Assembly: GCA_964630775.1 (NCBI GenBank)
Contig: CAZVYY010000004.1
Location: 62,001-126,000, forward strand
Direction of reading: 5' to 3'
DNA: 64,000 bases
Source: Anaeroglomus sp964630775
Lineage (GTDB): Bacteria; Planctomycetota; Phycisphaerae; Sedimentisphaerales; Anaerohalosphaeraceae
The position numbers and the translations under genes are program-made. The notes beneath the pieces were generated by a model that was not told where the DNA came from, made no database searches, and saw only the letters and a list, made by a program, of their open reading frames with translations. This document shows, in pieces, positions 52,492 to 61,510 of the stretch. Position 1 is the first letter of the stretch. Every line of letters starts with the position of its first letter.

Positions 52492-52908
52492 TTACTCAAC
52501 AATTTCCTGTGCCGGGGCTTCTTCAGCCATCTCTTCTGCAGGCTGCACCGCCGCTTCGCTGTCCACATGACCGAGCATCGCAGGGGTGGGCTTGTCCATA
52601 TCGTTCTGAGTCATCCGGTCAGTCCGAACCACCAGGACCCGCAGAATCTCTTCAGACAACTGCACATCGCGTTCCAAAGGACGAATCTTGGATGAACCGC
52701 ATTCAAAATAAGCCAGGATGTAAGTCCCGCGGCTTTTACCGGAGATTTCATACGCCAGCTTGCGTTCGTCCCATTTGCGGATGGAAATCACGCGCGCTTC
52801 GGCGCGATCCAGAATCTTCTGAATAACTCCCATCACATGATCCCACTGCGATGCGGCCAGGGCCGAATCGACCAGGAACAGCGCTTCATAAACTCGTTTT
52901 GTTTCCAA
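52492..52908 (-). CDS. rpsF: Ribosomal protein bS6
   Basis: 138 residues from a TTG start at 52908, which has GGAGGT seven bases upstream; the longer frame reaches into pth and lacks such a site. The mature start TKRVYEALFLVDS matches S6. Residues up to about 95 form the S6 fold; the last 30 are Glu/Ala-rich and unlike the core. S6 binds S18 on the 30S subunit. Confidence 0.95.
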   Translation of the reverse strand: METKRVYEALFLVDSALAASQWDHVMGVIQKILDRAEARVISIRKWDERKLAYEISGKSRGTYILAYFECGSSKIRPLERDVQLSEEILRVLVVRTDRMTQNDMDKPTPAMLGHVDSEAAVQPAEEMAEEAPAQEIVE

Positions 52909-52971
52909 ACTTGATACCTCCAAAAGACTAACAGAATGATTGATTCTTGTTTCGTTTTTTTTCATTTCCCG

Positions 52972-52992
52972 CCGGGACGGATTTCGACCCGG
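52972..52992 (-). promoter_or_regulatory. Hairpin in rpsF leader, possible S6:S18 site
   Basis: Minus strand CCGGG/CCCGG stem with an 11-base loop that contains CCG, about 65 bases before the rpsF TTG. Known S6:S18 autoregulatory leaders use a hairpin with exposed CCG. The resemblance is partial. Confidence 0.35.
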
Positions 52993-52993
52993 T

Positions 52994-53599
52994 TTAACTT
53001 TTATTTTCTTCCGTCGCGGAGGAAGCATTATTCCGCTCGTTAAAGCGATTCATCGCAGCCGCAAGGCCGTCACGGATCCAGCACAACAGGGCGTCCTGTG
53101 ACCTGGCGATTGCTGACGCAATCAGCTCGCCGTCCTTTTGGCCCGGACGACCCAGCACATAATCGCGTGTATCCGGGTATTCGCTGGCGCCAATGCCGAC
53201 CCGCAGTCTTGCAAACTGCTCGGTCCCCAGCCTGCTGATGATATCCCGCAGGCCGTTATGACCGCCGCTGGAGCCACCCGGACGAATCCGAATCAATCCG
53301 GGTCGCAGCGCCATATCGTCGGCCACCACCATCAAATCGCCGGCCGGCAGCTTGTAAAAACCCGCCGCCGTTGCCACCGCCTGGCCGCTCAGATTCATAT
53401 ACGTCTGCGGCTTGAGCAGCAGCACCTTGCACTCCTCCAGGAGGGTCTCACCGAACAGCGAACCGAATTTCTTCTGTTCGACGCTCACCCCAAGCCGGCG
53501 GGCAAGCCCGTCCACGACATCGAAACCCACATTATGCCGCGTCCCGGCATATTCCTTTCCGGGATTTCCCAGCCCGACAATCAGTTTCATCCCGGTCAT
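52994..53599 (-). CDS. pth: Peptidyl-tRNA hydrolase
   Basis: 201 residues. LIVGLGNPGKEYAGTRHNVGFDVVD (residues 6-30) has the catalytic His in TRHN; KPQTYMNLSG, GGSSGGHNGLRDI and the basic C-terminus complete the family pattern. Recycles peptidyl-tRNA that falls off ribosomes. AGGA seven bases before the ATG 53599. The last residues are rich in Asn/Glu. Confidence 0.97.
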   Translation of the reverse strand: MTGMKLIVGLGNPGKEYAGTRHNVGFDVVDGLARRLGVSVEQKKFGSLFGETLLEECKVLLLKPQTYMNLSGQAVATAAGFYKLPAGDLMVVADDMALRPGLIRIRPGGSSGGHNGLRDIISRLGTEQFARLRVGIGASEYPDTRDYVLGRPGQKDGELIASAIARSQDALLCWIRDGLAAAMNRFNERNNASSATEENKS

Positions 53600-53670
53600 T
53601 GCACCATCCTGATTTCATCAGGCCGCACAGACATCATGCAGCCCGTAAAATCCCATCCAACCGAAAAGGC

Positions 53671-54315
53671 TTATTGGGCCTCTTCTTCGCCTTCCTTGGG
53701 TGCCCGTTCGGTGATGACTTCCGGGGCAGCGGGCTGCTCGGCCAGCATTTCCTCGGTCGTCTTGACTTCGGCCACCTCGTGGCAAATCGCAACCAGGGCC
53801 TTCGGATCGCTTTTCAGCACGCAATTGGCCGGCAGGGCAACCTGGGCAACCGTAATGGAATCGCCCACTTCCAGCTCCTTGATCACCACCGGGATACTTT
53901 CGGGGATTTCCAGGACCGGGCATTCGATTTCCAGGCTGCTCATCAACTGATCCACCACGCCGCCGTGCTGAGCCCCTTTGGCTGTGCCGCGCAAAACCAC
54001 CGGAACGTCCACGGTCACCCGTTCATTCAGATCCACGCGAACCATGTCAACATGAATCACTTTCTTGCCCAGGTAATCATACTGAAGATCCTTCAGCAGC
54101 AGCGCCTGCTTGCCTTCTGGCAGATCGACCGAAAAAATACGATGGCCGTGATGCAGACTTTCCACAAAACTGTGCTGATCCAGCGCCACGGATACCGGCT
54201 GCTGCTTGTGACCGTAAATCACCGCCGGCAGCTTACCCTGCTCGCGAAGACGGGAGGCCGTCTTGGAGCCAACCTGCTCTCTCAATTCCACACTTAATGA
54301 CATTACTTCGGACAT
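53671..54315 (-). CDS. rplY: Ribosomal protein bL25, long (Ctc) form
   Basis: 214 residues. N-terminal 5S-rRNA-binding domain about 5-95 (LREQVGSKTASRLREQGKLPAVIYGH), then the TL5/Ctc C-terminal beta domain. Acidic Glu-rich tail. GAGAGG before the ATG at 54315. Preceded by prs, followed by pth, a frequent gene order. Confidence 0.95.
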   Translation of the reverse strand: MSEVMSLSVELREQVGSKTASRLREQGKLPAVIYGHKQQPVSVALDQHSFVESLHHGHRIFSVDLPEGKQALLLKDLQYDYLGKKVIHVDMVRVDLNERVTVDVPVVLRGTAKGAQHGGVVDQLMSSLEIECPVLEIPESIPVVIKELEVGDSITVAQVALPANCVLKSDPKALVAICHEVAEVKTTEEMLAEQPAAPEVITERAPKEGEEEAQ

Positions 54316-54446
54316 AGCTGAACCTCTCTACTTGTTCTGGTTTCGGCCGGCGGTCCCGGCCTGTTCTATACTCATCGCACGTGCTGTTTCTTATGCTTTC
54401 GTTATCGCACCGCGGGACCGGCCCGCACTGCGACAGCATTTATCGC

Positions 54447-55406
54447 TTAAGCCTTGCCCAGCTTTTCAAACATCTCGCTGAGCGATTCATTCTCATGGAT
54501 GCGGCGTATCGCCTCACCCAGCAGTTCGGCCACACTTAAAACTGTCAGATTCGCCAGGGCCTTGCTGCTTTCATCCTGCCGCATCGTATCGGTGACAATC
54601 ACTTCATCAATCGGCGCCTGCCGCAGTTTCTCAATCGCCTGCCCGCAGAATACGCCGTGCGTGGCGCCGACATAAATCTTTTTGGCGCCGCGCTGGCGGA
54701 CCAGATTGGCTGCACCGGTAATCGTGCCGCCGGTGGAAATCATATCGTCACACATGATGATATTGCGGTCTTCGACGTTGCCGATAATCTCATCAAACGT
54801 CACTTCATTGCCGCTGATGCGCCGCTTGTGGATAATCGCAAGCTCGGCCCCCAGCGCCGTCGCATAACGGCTGGCGGTCTTCATATTGCCCACATCCGGC
54901 GCCACGACCGTCAAATCCGGAATCGCCTTTTTCCGCAGATACTTGATCATCACCGGCTCAGCCGTCAGATGATCCACCGGGATATCAAAGAATCCCTGAA
55001 GCTGCTTGGCGTGCATGTCAATCGCAAGTACACGATCCGCCCCGGCGGCGGTAATCAGATTCGCCACCATCTTGGCCGTAATCGGCACCCGACCGGCGTC
55101 CTTGCGGTCCTGACGGGCATAGCCAAAATACGGCACCACCGCTGTCACACGGGCCGCACTGGCACGAGTCAGGCAATCCAGATAAATCAGCAGTTCCACC
55201 AGGTTCTCATCGACCGGGGCACAGGTCGGCTGCACCACGAAACAATCATGCCCGCGGACATCGGATTCCACGCGAATACACTTCTCGCCGTCCGGAAACC
55301 GCCAGATTTTGGCGACACCCATCTCGAGTCCCAAATAGCGGCTGATTGCCTCTGCCAGTTGCGGATTCCCAGTTCCGCTGAATATCGTTGTCGGATGATG
55401 ATTCAT
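54447..55406 (-). CDS. prs: Ribose-phosphate pyrophosphokinase
   Basis: 319 residues. The PRPP-synthetase signature is at about 131-146 (DMHAKQLQGFFDIPVD), the flexible loop at KRRISGNEV, and the PRPP site is DDMISTGGTI. Makes PRPP for nucleotides, His and Trp. The ribosome site is weak. It begins 65 bases after tRNA-Gln and leads rplY and pth, so the tRNA may be cut out of the same transcript. Confidence 0.97.
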   Translation of the reverse strand: MNHHPTTIFSGTGNPQLAEAISRYLGLEMGVAKIWRFPDGEKCIRVESDVRGHDCFVVQPTCAPVDENLVELLIYLDCLTRASAARVTAVVPYFGYARQDRKDAGRVPITAKMVANLITAAGADRVLAIDMHAKQLQGFFDIPVDHLTAEPVMIKYLRKKAIPDLTVVAPDVGNMKTASRYATALGAELAIIHKRRISGNEVTFDEIIGNVEDRNIIMCDDMISTGGTITGAANLVRQRGAKKIYVGATHGVFCGQAIEKLRQAPIDEVIVTDTMRQDESSKALANLTVLSVAELLGEAIRRIHENESLSEMFEKLGKA

Positions 55407-55471
55407 TTTCTATTTCTCAGGCATTTTCCAATGACCTGCCTTGTATTCAATGTTCACGATTCACAATCAAT

Positions 55472-55543
55472 CTACCCGGCCTGGACTCGAACCAGGAATG
55501 GGAGAACCAAAACCTCCAGTGTTACCGATTACACCACCGGGTA
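55472..55543 (-). tRNA. tRNA-Gln (UUG)
   Basis: 72 nt cloverleaf. Acceptor stem TACCCGG/CCGGGTA; D arm GTGT/ACAC; anticodon arm GGAGG/TCTCC (one G-U pair) around TTTTGGT, anticodon TTG; T arm CCTGG/CCAGG with TTCGAGT loop; discriminator G. CCA is not encoded. G rather than A at position 37 is unusual for this isoacceptor. Confidence 0.93.
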
Positions 55544-55548
55544 TTGAA

Positions 55549-55774
55549 CAGTCCCTCATGGACTGCTTCACTGTCTTAAATAATAGAACTTGCGAAGACA
55601 AAACATCCGTCTGCCGCAAGTCGTCGTTGTACGTTTTTGCTGGTCGCAGAATCCGTTTCAGAAACAGATTGACCGGGCCTTGTCGGAGGCTTGAGCTGAC
55701 CATGCTGCGAATCTGTCAGCCCCGCGTGGCAGTACTGATACCGCCGGATGTCCCCGTGCGACATAGGCTATAAA
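55549..55774 (-). ncRNA. Candidate structured RNA ahead of tRNA-Gln and prs
   Basis: Read on minus there are six local stem-loops in about 215 bases: ATGTC/GACAT (55748-55764), GGCGGTA/TACTGCC (55728-55745, one G-U), GGGCTGAC/GTCAGCTC (55693-55722, one G-U), AATCTGTTT/AAACGGATT (55650-55670, one G-U, CTG loop), ACTTGCG/CGCAAGT (55588-55621), CAGTCC/GGACTG (55549-55565). An extended -10 promoter lies upstream. No convincing ORF. I do not match it to tmRNA, SRP, 6S, RNase P or a riboswitch I know. Confidence 0.5.
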
Positions 55775-55780
55775 ACGGCT

Positions 55781-55808
55781 AATGTAGCATTGTTGAAGAT
55801 AAATGCAA
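55781..55808 (-). promoter_or_regulatory. Promoter candidate for the structured RNA / tRNA-Gln / prs unit
   Basis: Minus strand TTGCAT (55808-55803), 16-base spacer ending in TGC, TACATT (55786-55781): an extended -10. Transcript start expected near 55774. The rest of 55809-55862 is plain AT-rich DNA. Confidence 0.6.
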
Positions 55809-55862
55809 GACTTTTCTTATTGATTGTGCGAGAAAATACGTATTGAGATTATATATTGATAT

Positions 55863-56942
55863 TTATATATTATTTGGGTCTTTTATGGTATATATATAAT
55901 CTACAGAAAACCAAGAATCTGTCGGATTACACCCATTTGGATCTGTAAAATAAGACAAAACAATTTGAAATCGATATTGCTCTTTTTCCCAAGTTTGAAA
56001 CCAAGATAACTCTCGATACTCTTCTTGCTCTCCATGGACAATTTCTCCCAATTTCCAAGCATTAGAGTCCACATTTGTATGTTTAGTTTCAGACCAGCCT
56101 AATCCAGATAATTTTTCAGCAACCTGCCTTCGAAATTGTGTTGCTGGATATGGCTCCTCCATAAAGAAATACGTATAAAATAAGTTTGGGTCAGTAGTGT
56201 CATCATCAGACTCATAAAAAATATGAGCCGCCCCTTCTGGGGACTTCATTTCGGGAGGAAATCCCTCAGGCAATTTCTCTATATCGTAATCTATTTTATC
56301 TTCTACATAACTGATTGGCATCAAATTACTTATGTAATTAATGGCCGGGCTGATAATCATTTTGGAGGTAACATCCCCCTTCATCATAATTACCAATAGA
56401 ATAATCCATAGCCAAGTCACTTTCCCCGTCCACACCGGCCGCATTCCTGGAATCAGGCACGGCCAAATCTTACTGCCATCCAGCGGCGGAATAGGAATTA
56501 AATTAAAGATAGCTAATATCGCATTAATATATAGGATTGATGTCAACGCCAGCCAGCCATAATAGATAATATAGCGACGGGTAAGGTCGGATATCTCAAT
56601 CTCCAGCTTGCCAAACCAGGCTAAACCATAAAGCCCGACCAGTGCCAGCCCGCACAGCAAAATATTACTCGCAGGCCCGGCCAGCGAACTGAGCAGATAA
56701 TACAACTTGGGATGCTTGTAATTATACAAATTGACCGGCACCGGCTTACCCCAGCCAAACCCGGCAATAAACATCATCAATGTCCCCATCGGCGACAAAT
56801 GCCGCAGCGGATTCAGCGAAATTCGACCCTGACTTTCCGCATAACGGTCGCCCAGCCACTTGCTGACCAGGGCGTGTGCCGCTTCATGTACCGTAAAACC
56901 CACCAGAAAACCCGGCACAAAAAATAAAATCTTCTCTACCAT
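55863..56942 (-). CDS. Site-2-protease-like membrane metalloprotease with added C-terminal domain
   Basis: 359 residues. Zinc motif HEAAH (about 19-23) in the first helix and NLIPIPPLDGSKI (about 157-169), whose Asp is the third ligand, mark an M50/S2P family of rhomboid-like layout with five or six helices to about 220. The last 130-150 residues are soluble, with Asp/Tyr-rich YESDDDTTDPN and Trp-rich motifs, not part of the family. Directly abuts the TPR-like gene. Confidence 0.85.
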   Translation of the reverse strand: MVEKILFFVPGFLVGFTVHEAAHALVSKWLGDRYAESQGRISLNPLRHLSPMGTLMMFIAGFGWGKPVPVNLYNYKHPKLYYLLSSLAGPASNILLCGLALVGLYGLAWFGKLEIEISDLTRRYIIYYGWLALTSILYINAILAIFNLIPIPPLDGSKIWPCLIPGMRPVWTGKVTWLWIILLVIMMKGDVTSKMIISPAINYISNLMPISYVEDKIDYDIEKLPEGFPPEMKSPEGAAHIFYESDDDTTDPNLFYTYFFMEEPYPATQFRRQVAEKLSGLGWSETKHTNVDSNAWKLGEIVHGEQEEYRELSWFQTWEKEQYRFQIVLSYFTDPNGCNPTDSWFSVDYIYTIKDPNNI

Positions 56943-57773
56943 CTATACCCCCTCCGGTTGGGATGAATTCACCTTTGTCTCAGGTTCAGACAGCAATTCG
57001 GCCAATCTCGGTTCATGAAAACGAAGATTTTGAATATCTAACCCCTGTTCAACCGCACTCTTAAGATACTGCCGGGCATCCTCAATACGATCCAATAAAT
57101 AAAATCCAGATGCCTGATGTCGCAATATCTCTGATTTGGCAAGTTTTTTTTCAGCCAGGGCCAATTGCTGCTGTGCGTCGTCCTGTCGTCCCTGGGCCAT
57201 ATACACCGTCCAGCGGGCGCAATACAATACCGGAATCTCTTCCACCGAAAGCATATGGGATATCCGGGCATCCGCCTGGGACCAGTCTTTTTTGTCCAAT
57301 AATTGGAAAATTTGCACCAGCAGCGCGATCCGGCTCTGATCCATGGGTAAATCATTCCGCTGTAAAATCGCCTCAGCAATCGTCGCCGTGTTGTATTCCT
57401 GATACCGACTGCTGAGCATCATTTTGAGGGATAACAGTGCTTCTTTGTGGTGTGTACACAACTCATCCCCCTTGCGTGCCCATTGATAAGCAGATTCGGA
57501 ATTATGATTGAGTGCATATTCATATAATCCCAAAGCCCCAGGTATGCGTGCATCTCTGGTTTTGCGAATCAAGTCGTCGGCATATCCATCCGCCTGGCCG
57601 GGCCCGCGTGTTTTTGCCATTTGCCAAATCCAGGTTTGAGCCCATTGAATCTGACCGCTCACGACCCAGGTCCCGCGAGCAAGGGCCGTACTTATGGGAA
57701 GCTTCAGGAAATTGGCTGCAAAATACAGCACCATAAACGGCGCCGCAGCCAGTTCACGCAAAAATGCAATCAT
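56943..57773 (-). CDS. TPR-like helical membrane-associated protein
   Basis: 276 residues. A hydrophobic N-terminal segment (about 10-28) suggests membrane attachment; the rest is helical with TPR-like spacing (ALGLYEYALNHNSESAYQWARKG, WTVYMAQGRQDDAQQQLALA, GFYLLDRIEDARQYLKSAVEQG). It ends exactly where the protease gene starts, so the two are probably translated together. Role unknown; possibly substrate binding for the protease. Confidence 0.7.
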   Translation of the reverse strand: MIAFLRELAAAPFMVLYFAANFLKLPISTALARGTWVVSGQIQWAQTWIWQMAKTRGPGQADGYADDLIRKTRDARIPGALGLYEYALNHNSESAYQWARKGDELCTHHKEALLSLKMMLSSRYQEYNTATIAEAILQRNDLPMDQSRIALLVQIFQLLDKKDWSQADARISHMLSVEEIPVLYCARWTVYMAQGRQDDAQQQLALAEKKLAKSEILRHQASGFYLLDRIEDARQYLKSAVEQGLDIQNLRFHEPRLAELLSEPETKVNSSQPEGV

Positions 57774-57813
57774 AATTCCACCCCTTCAGACTCAAATCAA
57801 TCAGGTCCCAAAC

Positions 57814-57841
57814 AAAAAAGGCGGGCTTGAAACCCGCCTTT
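57814..57841 (-). terminator. Rho-independent terminator of the TPR lipoprotein gene
   Basis: Minus strand GGCGGG/CCCGCC stem with a seven-base loop, then TTTTTT. It follows the lipoprotein stop by about 20 bases and precedes the next minus-strand gene by about 40. Confidence 0.88.
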
Positions 57842-57859
57842 ATCAATCTGATGATATGA

Positions 57860-58525
57860 TTATTTCTTCTGCAGCACTTCTTCTTCATACTGTGAATTAG
57901 CGGGATTACTATCTGCAGATTTCTGGTGGACAATCTCCGGCGCCACTACTTTAACACCCATACGTCCCAGTTCCGCCGACACGTCCGGCTGGTACGGTCG
58001 AATCTCCAGACTCTTGCGGAAGGCATCTTCAGCCCGAACTTTATCCCCGGTTGTCAGGTAATAATAGCCCATTTCCTTATAGATACCACCTTTATTCTTC
58101 GCAACCGTCAGGGCATATTCATAGACCAGCTTGGCATGCTCGTTCAAGTTTTCGCGCTGCAGGGCTTTGGCCAGCATAATCAGCTCTTTATCGGTGTTAC
58201 AGGTCCGCATAGCTTTATCCCGGGCTGCAGCCGCCCTGTCGGGTTTACCTGTCTCTTCATAGAGCTTGACCAATCCCGCCTCGGGCCACTTGTTGAGCGG
58301 AGCAAAACCAATCGCAATATTGTATTCATATTCAGCCTTAATCCATTGTCCCTGCGAATGATAGATTTTGGCCAGCTTGTAATGCGCATCCGGATTTTCG
58401 AATTTCTGATCGATCTGGAGCAGCAGGCTTTCTTCCGTGTCCGGCCCGACCGGCTTTTTCTCAGGTCCGCAACCAACGACCGCCAGAACTAAAATCATCA
58501 TTGTTACTCTTAATAATGTGTCCAT
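57860..58525 (-). CDS. TPR-repeat lipoprotein
   Basis: 221 residues. Signal peptide ending in the lipobox VVGC (about residue 19). Several TPR units (DAHYKLAKIYHSQGQWIKAEYEYN, AKLVYEYALTVAKNKGGIYKEMGYYYLTTGDKVRAEDAF). Probably anchored on the periplasmic face of a membrane, where it may scaffold envelope proteins. It has its own terminator. Confidence 0.85.
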   Translation of the reverse strand: MDTLLRVTMMILVLAVVGCGPEKKPVGPDTEESLLLQIDQKFENPDAHYKLAKIYHSQGQWIKAEYEYNIAIGFAPLNKWPEAGLVKLYEETGKPDRAAAARDKAMRTCNTDKELIMLAKALQRENLNEHAKLVYEYALTVAKNKGGIYKEMGYYYLTTGDKVRAEDAFRKSLEIRPYQPDVSAELGRMGVKVVAPEIVHQKSADSNPANSQYEEEVLQKK

Positions 58526-58635
58526 TTTCGACTCCCTTTGTCAATTATGGGCCAATCTCACTTTAGGAGAAGCGTCATGTCCTTAAATGGACATACTTTC
58601 CCCTGTATTATGTCGGCACAATCGGCCCAAAATCT

Positions 58636-61092
58636 TTAGATATCCAGATTCTGCACTTCCAAGGCATGTTCCTGGATGAAATTCCGCCGTTTTTCGACGT
58701 CTTCACCCATCAAAATACTGAACATCCGGTCGGCCTGCCCGGCGTCTTCCATCGTCACTTTCAGCAGCGTCCGCCGGGCCGGATCCATGGTGGTACTCCA
58801 GAGCTGGTCACTGTTCATCTCGCCAAGGCCTTTAAACCGCTTGATTTCCACATCGCGGGCGCCAATCTGACGAATGCCGTGACCAACCTGATCCAGTGTA
58901 TGAAGCCGATACTGCTCGTCGCCATTTTTCAATTCAAAACGACTGCCGGCATCTTCATCCATGATATTCTGAGAGGGCAGAGTCAGGTAATCCCGCATAT
59001 CCAGCTCATAATCCTGCACCAGGCGGGCGTTAATTTCGTTAAGCCGCATTACTTCATGCAGTTCCTCGGCGGCGAATCCGTCTTCCTGAGCCTCTTGTTC
59101 TCCGCGGGCTGCTTTCAGTTCCGCCACGCGCCGGTCGAAACTGTCCCGGTCGTAGAAAAACTCAGGTTGTCCCTCAAAACGAATAAAATATTCCGGCAGC
59201 CGACTACCGTCATAAAAGTCGGTTATAAACTTCTTAAACAAAATGCCGCGTCGCTCCAGGACATTAATACTGCGTTCGGCATCGTTTAAAATCTTTACCA
59301 GCAGGGCCAGTTTGGCCTGCTCAATCGTCAGCGGTGCTTTATGAGGCCTGTGAACCAGCAATATAGTCCCCTCAAGGCCGTTATTCTCCATTCGCTTGCG
59401 CATCTGAGTCTCGTTGAGTACATACTCCGATTGCTTGCGGCCTTTCGTTTGAATCTCATACAGGGGCGGCTGAGCGATAAACACCCGTTCATTCTCAATT
59501 AATAATGGCATTTGCCGGAAGAAAAACGTCAGCAGCAGCGTCCGAATGTGCGCCCCGTCCACATCGGCGTCGGTCATCATAATCACCTTGCCGTAACGAC
59601 ATTTTTCCAGGTTAAAATCATCGGTGCCGATCCCGGTGCCCAATGCACTGATGATGGTGCGAATTTCTTCATGCCCCAGCATCTTTTCAATGCGAGCTTT
59701 TTCCACGTTGAGAATCTTGCCTTTAAGCGGCAGGATCGCCTGCAGGTTGCGGTCGCGTCCGCCTTTGGCGGAGCCGCCGGCTGAATCACCCTCAACAATA
59801 AACACTTCCGTGTTGACTGTATCCTTGCTGGCACAATCCCACAGCTTGCCCGGCAGGTTGGCTCCGCTCAGTGCACCTTTGCGCCGCGTCAGCTCCCGGG
59901 CCTTGCGGGCCGCCTCACGGGCCGCCGCCGCCTGAATGGCCTTACTCAGCAGCTTTTTCGCAATTCCCGGATTTTCTTCCAGGTATGTCGCAAGCTGCTC
60001 ATTGAGCATGGTTTCAACAAACGTCCCGACTTCCGGATTGGACAAACGGACCTTGGTCTGTGCCTCAAAATGCGGCTCACGGACCTTCACTGAGATGACC
60101 GCCGTCAAGCCCTCACGCAAATCCTCGCCGCCGGGTGCCATATCTTTAATCATGTTGGCATTTTTGGCATACGCATTCATCGTTCGCGTCAGCGCCGTCC
60201 GAAATCCGGACAAATGTGTGCCGCCGTCGATGTTGCGAATGTTGTTGGCAAACGCCAGGGCGATTTCATTATACCCGTCGTTGTACAGCATGGCGATTTC
60301 ACAGGCCAGTCCGTCTTCCACATTTTCCTTGCTGAAATACATCACATCACACAGCGGCGTCTTGCCCTCGTTGAGATACTGGACAAACGCCTTGATGCCG
60401 CTTTCGTAATGAAAAACTTCTTTTCGCTGGCAGCGGTCGTCGATAAACGTAATATGCACGCCGGCATTCAGATAAGCCAGTTCACGGATGCGCTTTTCCA
60501 GCACATCATATTTAAACTCGGTCGTCTCAAAGATTTCATCGTCCGGCAGAAACGTCACGCGCGTTCCACGTTTCGTGGTGGGGCCGACTTCCTGCACAGG
60601 CCCGGTCGGTATCCCGCGACGGCATTCAAAATGATACTGCTTGCCGTTACGCCAGACTTCCGCTTCAAGCCATTCACTCAGGGCGTTGACCGCACTGACA
60701 CCAACGCCATGCAGACCGCCGGAAACTTTATACGCTTTATTATCAAACTTGCCGCCGGCATGAAGTGTCGTGAGCACCACTTCCAGCGCGCTCTTTTTGG
60801 CCTCGGCATGCATTTCCGTCGGAATACCAACGCCGTTATCCTCAATCGAACAACTGCCGTCCACGTGGACATGCACTGTAATGCGGTCACAGCGTCCGGC
60901 CAGCGATTCATCGATGGCGTTATCCAGAACTTCATACACCATGTGATGAAGGCCGCCTTCCTGGCGGTTGCCGATATACATATCCGGTCGTTTGCGGACC
61001 GCTTCAAGTCCCTCCAGAATCTTGATGCTGCTGGCATCATAAACCTGGGCCTGGGATTGCTGAGTGGTTCCTGTATTTTCCTGCTCTGTCAT
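58636..61092 (-). CDS. gyrB: DNA gyrase subunit B
   Basis: About 818 residues from the ATG at 61092 (AGGA upstream). GHKL ATPase from YDASSIKILEGLEAVRKRPDMYIG, with IDNAIDESLAG (here VLDNAIDESLAG) and GGLHGVGVSAVNALS; TOPRIM motif EGDSAGGSAKGGRDR and DADVDGAHIRTLLLTFFFR. KRPDMYIG replaces the usual KRPGMYIG. An ATG at 61110 overlaps the dciA stop as TGATG and may be used by coupling. With GyrA (not here) it introduces negative supercoils. Confidence 0.97.
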   Translation of the reverse strand: MTEQENTGTTQQSQAQVYDASSIKILEGLEAVRKRPDMYIGNRQEGGLHHMVYEVLDNAIDESLAGRCDRITVHVHVDGSCSIEDNGVGIPTEMHAEAKKSALEVVLTTLHAGGKFDNKAYKVSGGLHGVGVSAVNALSEWLEAEVWRNGKQYHFECRRGIPTGPVQEVGPTTKRGTRVTFLPDDEIFETTEFKYDVLEKRIRELAYLNAGVHITFIDDRCQRKEVFHYESGIKAFVQYLNEGKTPLCDVMYFSKENVEDGLACEIAMLYNDGYNEIALAFANNIRNIDGGTHLSGFRTALTRTMNAYAKNANMIKDMAPGGEDLREGLTAVISVKVREPHFEAQTKVRLSNPEVGTFVETMLNEQLATYLEENPGIAKKLLSKAIQAAAAREAARKARELTRRKGALSGANLPGKLWDCASKDTVNTEVFIVEGDSAGGSAKGGRDRNLQAILPLKGKILNVEKARIEKMLGHEEIRTIISALGTGIGTDDFNLEKCRYGKVIMMTDADVDGAHIRTLLLTFFFRQMPLLIENERVFIAQPPLYEIQTKGRKQSEYVLNETQMRKRMENNGLEGTILLVHRPHKAPLTIEQAKLALLVKILNDAERSINVLERRGILFKKFITDFYDGSRLPEYFIRFEGQPEFFYDRDSFDRRVAELKAARGEQEAQEDGFAAEELHEVMRLNEINARLVQDYELDMRDYLTLPSQNIMDEDAGSRFELKNGDEQYRLHTLDQVGHGIRQIGARDVEIKRFKGLGEMNSDQLWSTTMDPARRTLLKVTMEDAGQADRMFSILMGEDVEKRRNFIQEHALEVQNLDI

Positions 61093-61109
61093 CTTGTTTT
61101 TATCCTGCA

Positions 61110-61493
61110 TCAGCGCATGCTGCGCCTGGCGCTTTTGACTTTGATTCGTATTTCTTTTATCTTTGTTCCCGGGCAAATCGCCTGGAGTTTTTCCACAATC
61201 TCGGTTTCCATCATCTTCAGCCGGTGCATATACGGCCCGGGCGGTGACTGAATATATAAAATGCCGCGCGTAAACTGATCGGCGCGATAGTATTGAGCCA
61301 GCTCACTGCCGATAGCCTGTTCAAAAGCCGCCGCCACGGTTTCGCCGCGGCGCAGACCATCAATATAAACCTTCATATAACTGCCCAATGCATCACCAAG
61401 CTGCTGGGGTCCTTTGGGCGGTTTTTTCTGCCAGGCTGTTGCCGACCGCAAAAGCCGGTCTTCCTGCGATTCGCTCAGTTTCTTCACAAACAA
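61110..61493 (-). CDS. dciA: DciA-type (DUF721) helicase operator protein
   Basis: 127 residues. DUF721 core KVYIDGLRRGETVAAAFEQAIGSELAQYYRADQF, then GILYIQSPPGPYMHRLKMMETEIVEKLQ. DciA loads or assists DnaB in bacteria that lack DnaC. It starts 17 bases after dnaN and its stop overlaps a possible gyrB start. DnaB is encoded at 49.6 kb. Confidence 0.88.
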   Translation of the reverse strand: MFVKKLSESQEDRLLRSATAWQKKPPKGPQQLGDALGSYMKVYIDGLRRGETVAAAFEQAIGSELAQYYRADQFTRGILYIQSPPGPYMHRLKMMETEIVEKLQAICPGTKIKEIRIKVKSARRSMR

Positions 61494-61510
61494 ACCGCTC
61501 CCGCCGCCGG

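Noticed and set aside
54351..54420. CGGTCCCG/CGGGACCG inverted repeat between prs and rplY
   Set aside because: Only eight bases with a 54-base spacer in a GC-rich gap; may be chance.
55467..55764. Two minus-strand ORFs (78 and 62 residues) in the structured-RNA region
   Set aside because: One runs across the tRNA, the other lacks a ribosome site; both look like chance frames.
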